DNA from: Acidimicrobiaceae bacterium
GTDB lineage: Bacteria > Actinomycetota > Acidimicrobiia > Acidimicrobiales > Palsa-688
Direction: 5' to 3'
DNA length: 7,848 nucleotides
Assembly (NCBI GenBank): GCA_009785715.1
Contig: WQVT01000092.1
Coordinates: 1-7,848, forward strand
This document shows positions 1 through 5,595 of this stretch, piece after piece (positions within the stretch are counted from its first letter, which is position 1; each line of letters starts with the position of its first letter). The notes beneath the pieces were generated by a model. It was not told the DNA's origin and ran no database searches. It saw nothing but the letters and a program-made list of their open reading frames with translations. Made by a program: the position numbers and the translations under genes.

Positions 1-163
1 CCTCTCCCCCGCCCTCTTCGACGCCGGCCTCGTCTGCCGCGCCGACGACCGCGGCGACCCCGTCATCCAACTCGCCCCACCACTCATCTGCGAACAACAA
101 CACTTCGACCTCATCGGCGACGTATTACACACCGTGCTCACCGAAGCATGGACCCGGTTGTGA
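1..163 (+). CDS. C-terminal end of a probable class-III PLP-dependent aminotransferase (partial)
   Basis: An open frame enters from the left edge and ends at the TGA at 161-163, leaving 54 codons. The peptide contains GLVCRADDRGDPVIQLAPPL followed by an amphipathic tail ending in LTEAWTRL. This resembles the C-terminus of actinobacterial class-III aminotransferases (aspartate/omega-amino-acid aminotransferase family), in which a small-domain strand is followed by a terminal helix. The active-site lysine and PLP-binding regions lie outside the window, so the substrate cannot be assigned. Codon use is less biased than in neighbouring genes: it has CAA repeats and a TTA leucine codon at 125-127. 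It lies 86 nt upstream of the cyclase gene on the same strand, so co-transcription is possible but not shown. The family call rests on remembered similarity of a short tail. Confidence 0.6.
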   Translation, partial: LSPALFDAGLVCRADDRGDPVIQLAPPLICEQQHFDLIGDVLHTVLTEAWTRL

Positions 164-167
164 GCGT

Positions 168-182
168 GGCGCCGGCGGCGCC
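168..182. repeat. Short GC hairpin just after the aminotransferase stop
   Basis: GGCGCC at 168-173 and again at 177-182, separated by GGC, can form a 6-bp stem 4 nt after the stop codon. There is no following T-run, so it is at best a weak or Rho-type terminator element. It may simply be chance in such GC-rich DNA. A direct repeat of CGTGTCGG follows at 187-194 and 197-204 with a 10-bp period, close to one helical turn. Confidence 0.25.
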
Positions 183-236
183 GTAACGTGTCGGGGCGTG
201 TCGGCGGCCCCGGGGACGGCCGGGACCGACGAGAGC

Positions 237-244
237 AGGAGGGG
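237..244 (+). promoter_or_regulatory. Ribosome binding site that fixes the TTG start of the cyclase gene
   Basis: AGGAGGGG lies 5 nt upstream of TTG at 250-252. It is the strongest Shine-Dalgarno match in the region. No ATG or GTG nearby has a comparable site, so it supports TTG as the start codon. Confidence 0.75.
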
Positions 245-249
245 ACGCC

Positions 250-1203
250 TTGACCACGACTTCGGACCACGCGCCCGGCCAGCCGCGGGAGTTCACCCGC
301 GCCGACTTCGACCGGCTCGTCGAGACCCGCAAAAACTGGGGCCGTTGGGGAGCCGATGACCAGCGCGGGGCGATCAACCTGATCGACGACGACAAGCGCC
401 GCTCCGCCGCGAGCCTGGTCCGCTCCGGACGCCTCGTTTCCCTCTCGCGCCCGTTCCCGAAGGACGTGGCCGCCAACAATCCCCGTCCGGCGATGCACTA
501 CCTGCAGCGCGTCGGCCAGGACGCCCTCGACTTCTACGGCATCAGCTACCACGGCGTGGCCAGCACCCACCTCGACGCCCTCTGCCACATGTGGTCGACG
601 GAGGGGATGTGGAACGGGCGGAGCCCAGACGAGGCGTACACGAGCGACGGGTTCACCTGGGGCAGCGTCGAGCACTGGCAGCCGGGCATCGTGACCCGCG
701 GGGTCCTCCTCGACGTCCCGCGCCTGCGCGGCACCGACTGCGTGGAGCAGGACGCGCCGGTGCAGGGGTGGGAGCTCGAGCGGATCGTCGCCGAGCGGGG
801 AATACGGCTCACCCCCGGCGACGCGATCGTCGTCCACTCGGGCCGCGACGCCTGGTCCCGGAAGCACGGGGTGCCGTGGGGCGCCGGCCCGAATCTGGGC
901 AGGCCGGGCCCGCGCGACCCGCGCCCGGGCCTGCACGCGTCGTGCCTCGAGTTCATCCGTGACCACGACGTCGCCGTCCTGGTGTGGGACATGCTCGACG
1001 CCCTCCCGAACGGGCTCGACGTCGTGCACTCGGTGCACGCCGCCATCTACCTGTTCGGCATCGCCCTCGTGGACAACGCCGCCCTGGAACCACTGGTCGC
1101 GGCCTGCGCGGAGGAGGGACGGGACGAGTTCATGCTGACGGTGAGCCCGCTCCCGGTCAAAGGGGGGACGGGATCACCCGCCAACCCCCTGGCGATGTTC
1201 TGA
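250..1203 (+). CDS. Cyclase family protein (kynurenine-formamidase-like metal-dependent hydrolase), 317 aa
   Basis: This is a member of the cyclase/kynurenine formamidase superfamily (PF04199). These enzymes hydrolyse amide, ester or lactam bonds using a divalent metal held by a His/Asp motif. The candidate metal site is H101, T106-H107, D109 and H113 (segment HGVASTHLDALCH), a variant of the canonical HxGTHxDxPxH. Other family-like features are the MWNG segment at 120-123, the GD-IVVHSGR segment around 190-199, GLH at 227-229, and a C-terminal GGTGSPANPLAMF. The length of 317 aa fits the longer actinobacterial subgroup rather than short KynB proteins (about 210 aa). No signal peptide is visible, so it is probably cytoplasmic. 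The TTG start is chosen from the strong Shine-Dalgarno at 237-244. The substrate is unknown: no kynurenine-pathway gene is adjacent, so I would not call it KynB. It converges on rpsA with 32 bp between stops. Confidence 0.88.
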   Translation: MTTTSDHAPGQPREFTRADFDRLVETRKNWGRWGADDQRGAINLIDDDKRRSAASLVRSGRLVSLSRPFPKDVAANNPRPAMHYLQRVGQDALDFYGISYHGVASTHLDALCHMWSTEGMWNGRSPDEAYTSDGFTWGSVEHWQPGIVTRGVLLDVPRLRGTDCVEQDAPVQGWELERIVAERGIRLTPGDAIVVHSGRDAWSRKHGVPWGAGPNLGRPGPRDPRPGLHASCLEFIRDHDVAVLVWDMLDALPNGLDVVHSVHAAIYLFGIALVDNAALEPLVAACAEEGRDEFMLTVSPLPVKGGTGSPANPLAMF

Positions 1204-1216
1204 GGTTCTGAGGTTC
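1201..1216. repeat. Tandem 8-bp duplication over the cyclase stop codon
   Basis: TGAGGTTC occurs twice head to tail (1201-1208 and 1209-1216). The cyclase TGA is the start of the first copy. This looks like a small slippage duplication and has no coding effect. Confidence 0.6.
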
Positions 1217-1217
1217 C

Positions 1218-1250
1218 GAGCCCCGGAGGGCGCCCCTACGCCTCGGGCTC
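1218..1250. terminator. Possible bidirectional hairpin between convergent cyclase and rpsA genes
   Basis: GAGCCC at 1218-1223 is complementary to GGGCTC at 1245-1250, with the palindrome GGGCGCCC (1228-1235) in the loop region. The structure sits in the 32-bp gap between two convergent stops and runs into the end of rpsA. No T-run is present on either strand, so classical intrinsic termination is not supported. It could still slow or protect converging transcripts. Confidence 0.3.
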
Positions 1251-2681
1251 TGCCTCGTAGCTGACCGGGTAGGTCTCGGCCTCGTCGTCGGCCGGGGCCT
1301 CGGAGGTCCACACCGTGGCGTTCTCCTCGCCGAGGCCGGCAGGCTCGGCCTCGCCGGCGCCTCCGCCGCTGTTCGTCTGCTCCAGGTACTCGGCCCACGC
1401 CTGCTGGGCCTCGGACTCGGGCTCGAAGTCGGTGAAGGAGGGGCCCACGTAGTTCCCCTCGTCGTCGTAGGCGTGCTCGCCGAACGCGTCGCGGTACTCG
1501 GCAGCCACCTCGCCGCCCTCGGCCGCCTGCTTGATCGACAGGCTGATCCGCCGACGCTGGAGGTCGATGTCGATGATCTTGACCCACAGCTCCTCGCCCG
1601 GCGTGACCACCTGCTCGGGCAGATCGACGTGGTGGGCCGCCATCTCGGAGATGTGGACCAGGCCCTCGATCCCTTCGCCCACCTGGACGAAGGCTCCGAA
1701 GGGCACCAGCTTCGTGACCCGCCCGTAGACCAGCTCGCCGACCCGGTGGGCGTTGGCGAACTCCTGCCACGGGTCCTGCTGGGTGGCCTTCAGGGAGAGG
1801 CTGATCCGCTCCCGGTCCAGGTCGACGTCGAGGACCCGGACGTCCACCTCGTCGCCGACGGCGACGACGGAGGAGGGATGGTCGACGTGCTTCCAGGACA
1901 GCTCCGAGACGTGGATCAGGCCGTCCATGCCGCCGAGATCGACGAACGCCCCGAAGTTGACCACCGAGGACACCACGCCGTGACGGACCTCGCCGGGCTT
2001 CAGGTCGGCGAGGAACTGGTCGCGCTGTTCCTTCTGCGTCTCCTCCAGCCACGACCGGCGGGAGAGCACCACGTTGTTGCGGTTCTTGTCCAGCTCGATG
2101 ATCTTGGCGTGCAGGGTGCGACCCACGTACGGAAGCAGGTCGCGCACCCGGCGGAGCTCGACGAGCGAGGCGGGAAGGAAGCCCCGCAGCCCGATGTCGA
2201 GGATCAGGCCGCCCTTGACGACCTCGATGACCGGGCCCTCGACGACGCCGTCGCGCTCCTTGATCTCCTCGATCTTGCCCCAGGCCCGCTCGTACTGGGC
2301 CCGCTTCTTGGACAGGATCAGGCGGCCTTCCTTGTCCTCCTTCTGGAGGACAAGGGCGTCGACGTGATCGCCGAGGGTGACGACCTCGCTCGGGTCGACG
2401 TCGTGGCGGATCGACAGCTCGCGGGCGGGGATGACCCCCTCCGACTTGAACCCGATGTCGAGCAGGACCTCGTCCTTGTCCACCTTGACCACAGTCCCCG
2501 AGACGATGTCGCCGTCGTCGAACTCCACGATCGTCTTGGCGATCGCGTCCTCGAACGACGTGCCCTCCAGGTCGTTACTGGTCACCTGGCGGGGGGTGTA
2601 CTCCCCCGTCTCGTCGAACGTGCCCATCTGCGTGGTGAGGCCGTCGCTGAAGGGCGGGAGGGCCGTTGAGGTATCGGACAT
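1236..2681 (-). CDS. rpsA: 30S ribosomal protein S1, 481 aa
   Basis: Ribosomal protein S1 binds mRNA on the 30S subunit and promotes translation initiation. Four S1 (OB-fold) RNA-binding domains are visible: about residues 56-125, 143-209, 228-297 and 313-384. The last two carry the classical pattern FGAFV-GLxHxSE (244-260 and 328-346). Segments such as DGDIVSGTVVKVDKDEVLLD (56-75) are highly typical of actinobacterial S1. After residue 390 comes an acidic, low-complexity tail rich in Glu, Ala and Gly. Four domains and about 480 aa are usual for Actinomycetota, versus six domains in E. coli. ATG at 2681 is chosen because the open frame upstream (to 2756) encodes a non-conserved stretch. No good Shine-Dalgarno lies 5-9 nt upstream; AAAAGG is 13 nt away. 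The gene follows the RodZ-domain gene on the same strand after 210 bp and ends facing the cyclase gene. Confidence 0.97.
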   Translation of the reverse strand: MSDTSTALPPFSDGLTTQMGTFDETGEYTPRQVTSNDLEGTSFEDAIAKTIVEFDDGDIVSGTVVKVDKDEVLLDIGFKSEGVIPARELSIRHDVDPSEVVTLGDHVDALVLQKEDKEGRLILSKKRAQYERAWGKIEEIKERDGVVEGPVIEVVKGGLILDIGLRGFLPASLVELRRVRDLLPYVGRTLHAKIIELDKNRNNVVLSRRSWLEETQKEQRDQFLADLKPGEVRHGVVSSVVNFGAFVDLGGMDGLIHVSELSWKHVDHPSSVVAVGDEVDVRVLDVDLDRERISLSLKATQQDPWQEFANAHRVGELVYGRVTKLVPFGAFVQVGEGIEGLVHISEMAAHHVDLPEQVVTPGEELWVKIIDIDLQRRRISLSIKQAAEGGEVAAEYRDAFGEHAYDDEGNYVGPSFTDFEPESEAQQAWAEYLEQTNSGGGAGEAEPAGLGEENATVWTSEAPADDEAETYPVSYEAEPEA

Positions 2682-2797
2682 AAGTGGTAGGTAGCCTTTT
2701 CTTTCCGGGACGGGGGCGCCGGGTGGCGGCGCCGAGCACCTCAGCGTACACCGCACTCCGGCCTGTTCCGACCCGCCCGGGCCGCCATTTCTGGCGT

Positions 2798-2834
2798 TTG
2801 TGCCCGTTGTGGCCCATTGTGGCCTCTGTGGCCG
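2798..2834. repeat. Four imperfect 9-10 bp tandem units upstream of rpsA
   Basis: The units are TTGTGCCCG (2798-2806), TTGTGGCCCA (2807-2816), TTGTGGCCT (2817-2825) and CTGTGGCCG (2826-2834). They lie 117-153 nt upstream of the rpsA start, in the gap after the RodZ-domain gene. They may be protein-binding sites or part of the rpsA leader, or just low-complexity DNA. I see no convincing -35/-10 pair for rpsA in this gap; TACGCT near 2745-2750 on the minus strand is only a weak -10 candidate. Confidence 0.5.
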
Positions 2835-2891
2835 GGGAGGACCGCCGGGGCGTCAGGGGCGCCGCGTTGGCCACCGGTGGGGCACCGGCGG

Positions 2892-4298
2892 CTACTGCAG
2901 GTCGAGGTTCCAGGGGGCGCCGCCGGTGACGAGCGCCGGCAGGGTCATGCCGTTGACCGTCACCGTCACCGCCGAGGGAGCGCCCAGGCGGATGAACACC
3001 GGGGCGCGGAGCGTCTCGGACTGACCGGGCGCCAGGATCGCTGCGAAGATCTGGTTTCCCTGGGCGTTCGGCTGGTGGGCCTCCACCCAGCACGGTCCCT
3101 GGGCGGACACGACGACGCTCGGGCTCCCCGCGAGGCGGTAGCTGGCGGTCCCGTTGGTGTTCGAGACCAGCGTGAAGGGCGGGACCGTGGTGGTGGGCGC
3201 CGGCGGCACCGTGGTCGGCACCGTCGTGTCGTGGGGGATCGGTTGCTTGGCCGCCGCGGGCCGCGACGGCAGCCCCGAGCCGCCGGCAGCCTGGTACGCC
3301 CCCACCGCGGCGCCCGCCAGGACCAGCGCCGCAGCCGCCGCCACGATCGGGGTCCGGCCGTTGTGGCCGGCCCTCCCGATAGGACCGGTGCGGCCGGGGC
3401 GGCGGTGGGGTCGCAGGTGCGCCGGGCGGGTCACGACGCCGGCATCCGAATCGTCTGGATCCGGAGCATCGGCGTCCGGACCATCTGCGTCCGGACCGTC
3501 GGCGTCCGGACCGGCGGGAGCGGCGTGGCGGCCCCGTGGCCCCGGACCGGCGGGAACCGGAGCGGGAGCGGCGTGGCGCCCCCGTGGCCGTTCGTCGGCC
3601 CCGAAGACCAGCACGGGGGGTGCGGGCGCCTTCCGCCCGGGCCTCCCGGCCTCCTCGGCATCTTCCGCATCCCACGGGGGCGCGGCCGGCGGGTGGTCGG
3701 CCCAACCGTTGCCGGGACCGGAAGGCGCCGGCGCCGGCGTGGGCGTGGGCATCGGGGCGCTGCGACGGCCGGGGGAGGATCCGTTCTGCCGGCTCTGGCC
3801 GTTCTGGCGGCGGTCGAGGTGGTGCGCAGCCGGGTGACGCGTGCCGAGCAACGGTGGCCGGCGTCCCGTGCCGGCCGGCGTCCCGGTCGACGGTTGGGTT
3901 GTGGCCGCCGATGCCCCGGCGGGAGCGGCCGACGCCTGGGCGAGAACCCTCGACTCCTGGGCGGGGGCCCGCATCGCCGGCTCCGGGACGGGGGCGCGAT
4001 CGGGTCCGGGGCCGATGATCCGGAACCCCTCGAGCGCCTTCGCCCCGGCTCGCTCCCCCTGCGCCGCCGACGAAGCCGACGAAGCCGGCGCCTTGGCGGG
4101 GACGTCGCTGGCAGAGCGGCCCCGAGCGGTGACTGGTCGATCGACGGCAGGGCCGGATTCGTTGAGCTGTCCTAGGGTGTTCAGCGCCCGGTGGTACTTG
4201 CGCGTGGCTTGCCAGTCACGACGATTTCGACGCATGACCGAGCCCGAGACAAGCAACATGAAGGCCAGCAGGACGACGATGACGATGAGGAGCGTCAC
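2892..4298 (-). CDS. Two-pass membrane protein with RodZ-type C-terminal domain (DUF4115) and long Pro/Ala linker, 468 aa
   Basis: TM1 spans about residues 2-18 and is followed by the positive cluster RRNRR. A long low-complexity region, about 40-315, is rich in Pro, Ala, Gly and Arg. TM2 spans about 317-337 and is preceded by an Arg-rich stretch. Then come a Thr/Val/Pro linker (358-374) and a globular domain at about 390-455. By the positive-inside rule the linker is cytoplasmic and the C-terminal domain lies outside. That domain has the RodZ C-terminal pattern: CWVEA (403-407), a central L-x-x-G-Q-S-x-T-L, VFIRLG (434-439) and VTVTVNG (444-450). RodZ links MreB to the cell wall and normally starts with a helix-turn-helix, which is absent here, so I do not name it rodZ. 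The GTG start is chosen because TM1 follows directly; the Shine-Dalgarno is weak (GGGATGG, 6 nt upstream). A role in the cell envelope is inferred from the domain only. Confidence 0.8.
   Translation of the reverse strand: MTLLIVIVVLLAFMLLVSGSVMRRNRRDWQATRKYHRALNTLGQLNESGPAVDRPVTARGRSASDVPAKAPASSASSAAQGERAGAKALEGFRIIGPGPDRAPVPEPAMRAPAQESRVLAQASAAPAGASAATTQPSTGTPAGTGRRPPLLGTRHPAAHHLDRRQNGQSRQNGSSPGRRSAPMPTPTPAPAPSGPGNGWADHPPAAPPWDAEDAEEAGRPGRKAPAPPVLVFGADERPRGRHAAPAPVPAGPGPRGRHAAPAGPDADGPDADGPDADAPDPDDSDAGVVTRPAHLRPHRRPGRTGPIGRAGHNGRTPIVAAAAALVLAGAAVGAYQAAGGSGLPSRPAAAKQPIPHDTTVPTTVPPAPTTTVPPFTLVSNTNGTASYRLAGSPSVVVSAQGPCWVEAHQPNAQGNQIFAAILAPGQSETLRAPVFIRLGAPSAVTVTVNGMTLPALVTGGAPWNLDLQ
3442..3512. 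repeat. 15-bp tandem repeat within the RodZ-domain gene
   Basis: Five units begin exactly 15 bp apart at 3442, 3457, 3472, 3487 and 3502. The last three share GCGTCCGGACC; the first two are degenerate (GCATCCGAATC and GGATCCGGAGC). They encode a Gly-Pro-Asp-Ala-Asp pentapeptide array (about residues 264-285), an acidic island in an otherwise basic, Pro-rich linker. Confidence 0.9.
3514..3589. repeat. 28-bp direct repeat encoding RGRHAAPA twice
   Basis: Positions 3514-3541 and 3562-3589 match at 27 of 28 bases (mismatch at 3531/3579), offset by 48 bp and therefore in frame. They encode two copies of RGRHAAPA (about residues 239-246 and 255-262). Together with the adjacent 15-bp array they suggest that the linker grows and shrinks by repeat slippage or recombination. 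Confidence 0.85.
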
Positions 4299-4341
4299 GT
4301 GAGACCATCCCGGTCAGAAGGGTGAATAGGGGTGCTTGGTA

Positions 4342-4377
4342 GTTCTGCTCGTTCTGTTTGTTCGGCGCGTTTGATTT
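4342..4377. repeat. Four imperfect 9-bp units between the divergent RodZ-domain and aldo/keto reductase genes
   Basis: GTTCTGCTC (4342), GTTCTGTTT (4351), GTTCGGCGC (4360) and GTTTGATTT (4369) follow each other with a strict 9-bp period; GTT is common to all. They lie 44-79 nt upstream of the RodZ-domain start and about 90 nt upstream of the reductase start, in the locally AT-richer part of the 166-bp intergenic region. They could be regulator sites serving either gene. No clear sigma70 promoter could be recognised on either strand in this gap. Confidence 0.5.
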
Positions 4378-4417
4378 CTCCTCACGCTAGATCGTCCCGA
4401 ACCAGAAAGGGCATCGC

Positions 4418-4468
4418 ATGCCACCCATTATTCGTCCGGCGGGTCTCCGGGTAGGGGGACCATCGTGA
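4418..4468 (+). CDS. Possible 16-codon leader ORF overlapping the aldo/keto reductase start
   Basis: ATG at 4418 opens a frame encoding MPPIIRPAGLRVGGPS. Its TGA (4466-4468) overlaps the GTG start of the reductase (4465-4467) as GTGA. An AG-rich stretch AGAAAGGG (4404-4411) lies 6 nt upstream as a usable Shine-Dalgarno. The arrangement would allow translational coupling. The peptide resembles no leader peptide I know, and an ORF this short can arise by chance. Confidence 0.25.
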   Translation: MPPIIRPAGLRVGGPS

Positions 4469-5274
4469 GCGAAAACACTGTGGCACCTAACGCTTCTGCT
4501 TCGCTGGAGGGTTCGGTCCGCATCCCATTGCTCGGTCTCGGCACCTGGCAGGCCCGCGGCAAAGCGGTTTACTGGGCGGTGCGGACCGCCCTCGACCTTG
4601 GCTATAGACATATCGACACCGCAACCATGTACCGCAACGAGAAGGCTGTGGGCGAAGCTATACATGACAGTGAGGTTGATCGTTCGGAGGTGTTCATCAC
4701 CACGAAGCTCCCCGCCCAACAGGCCGGCGGGGAGCAACGAACCCTCGAGGAAAGTCTCACTGCGCTCGGGACCTCGGCGCTGGACCTCTGGCTGATCCAC
4801 TGGCCGCCGGGCGGGCGCGCCAGACCCGAGGTCTGGCAACGGCTGATCGAGGCGCGCGAGGCCGGCCTGACCCGTGCCATCGGCGTGAGCAACTACTCGA
4901 TCGCCCAGATCGATGAGCTGACCAACGTCACCGGCGTCACGCCGGCGGTCAATCAGATCCTCTGGCACGTCGAGCGGTACGACCCCGCAGTCGTCGCCGC
5001 CCACGCCGAACGGGGTGTCGTGCTCGAGGGCTATTCACCGTTCAAGCACACGAAGATGTCGGCTCCGCCCCTGGTGGATGCGGCCGGCGCCCACGGCAAG
5101 ACGCCTCAGCAGGTCATCCTGCGCTGGCACCTCCAGCACGGGATCGTGGTCATCCCGAAGTCGACGCACCGGGACCGGGTCGCCGCCAACTTCGACGTCT
5201 TCGACTTCGAGCTCTCCGGGGCGGAGATGGCCGCCATCGACGGGCTCGGGTCCGGAGGAGGGAGGAGACGATGA
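4465..5274 (+). CDS. Aldo/keto reductase (AKR family, 2,5-didehydrogluconate-reductase-like), 269 aa
   Basis: This is a NADPH-dependent oxidoreductase with a TIM barrel that reduces carbonyl groups. The catalytic tetrad is visible as D51, Y56, K81 and H112. Cofactor and barrel signatures follow: GVSNY at 140-144, N163-Q164, GYSPF at 189-193, and IPKST at 230-234 with the basic HRDR after it. This suite matches the AKR5/DkgA-like prokaryotic branch; the physiological substrate cannot be read from sequence. The GTG start has AGGGGGA (4453-4459) 5 nt upstream. The C-terminus ends as LGSGGGRRR and lacks the usual GPDPDxF tail. The same bases form the ribosome binding site of the next gene, which overlaps by ATGA. 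The first third of the gene has noticeably more A/T-ending codons (including AGA and ATA) than the rest. It is probably cytoplasmic. Confidence 0.93.
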   Translation: MSENTVAPNASASLEGSVRIPLLGLGTWQARGKAVYWAVRTALDLGYRHIDTATMYRNEKAVGEAIHDSEVDRSEVFITTKLPAQQAGGEQRTLEESLTALGTSALDLWLIHWPPGGRARPEVWQRLIEAREAGLTRAIGVSNYSIAQIDELTNVTGVTPAVNQILWHVERYDPAVVAAHAERGVVLEGYSPFKHTKMSAPPLVDAAGAHGKTPQQVILRWHLQHGIVVIPKSTHRDRVAANFDVFDFELSGAEMAAIDGLGSGGGRRR

Positions 5275-5567
5275 GCGAAGAATCAGCGAAGACCGAGGTG
5301 GTCAAGGACGAGGCCCGCCGGCGCTACGCGATCCTGGTGGACGGGAAGGCGGCGGGGGCGGCGGACTTCGTGGTGCGGGGCGACACTGTCGAGCTTCCCC
5401 ACACCTACGTAGACCCGGCCCGGCGAGGGCAGGGGCTGGCGGGAATCCTCATCCGCCACGCCCTCGACGACATCATCGCCTCAGGGCGCAAGGTGGTGCC
5501 TACCTGTCCGTACGTGCGGGCATGGCTGGACTCCCACCCCGACTACGCCGACTGCGTCGCCGACTGA
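5271..5567 (+). CDS. Small GNAT-fold N-acetyltransferase of the YjdJ type, 98 aa
   Basis: This is a single-domain GCN5-related acetyltransferase of the short YjdJ-like class (PF14542). The acetyl-CoA pyrophosphate loop is seen as RRGQGLA at 51-57, preceded by the typical HTYVDP strand end. The family's C-terminal block PTCPYV (77-82, with C79) and HPDYADCV (89-96) is intact, so the protein is complete at its normal length near 95-100 aa. The acceptor substrate is unknown for this class. ATG at 5271 overlaps the reductase stop (ATGA) and is preceded by a strong run of GGAGG-type sequence within the reductase tail, so the two genes are almost certainly co-transcribed and translationally coupled. 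It ends 28 bp from the convergent tetR stop, and no T-rich terminator is visible in that gap. Confidence 0.92.
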   Translation: MSEESAKTEVVKDEARRRYAILVDGKAAGAADFVVRGDTVELPHTYVDPARRGQGLAGILIRHALDDIIASGRKVVPTCPYVRAWLDSHPDYADCVAD

Positions 5568-5595
5568 CCTCGCTCCTCCTGGGCGCCGGGCGCGT

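Noticed and set aside
1473..2669. Long plus-strand ORF (398 codons) opposite rpsA
   Set aside because: It is an antisense shadow of rpsA caused by high GC and strong codon bias. Its Asp/Leu/Val-rich translation resembles no protein I know.
2682..2756. N-terminal extension of ribosomal protein S1 from an ATG at 2756
   Set aside because: The extra 25 residues are not like known S1 N-termini, and the MSDTSTA start fits the family length.
3442..3512. Regular repeat array considered as CRISPR
   Set aside because: Units are 15 bp with no unique spacers, lie in frame inside a coding sequence, and no cas genes are present.
2817..4175. Long plus-strand ORF (452 codons) opposite the RodZ-domain gene
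   Set aside because: It is antisense to a gene with recognisable TM segments and a known C-terminal domain. The translation is Arg/Gly-rich noise.
5568..5595. Terminator between the convergent GNAT and tetR genes
   Set aside because: The 28-bp gap contains only short GC self-complementarity and no T-run on either strand.
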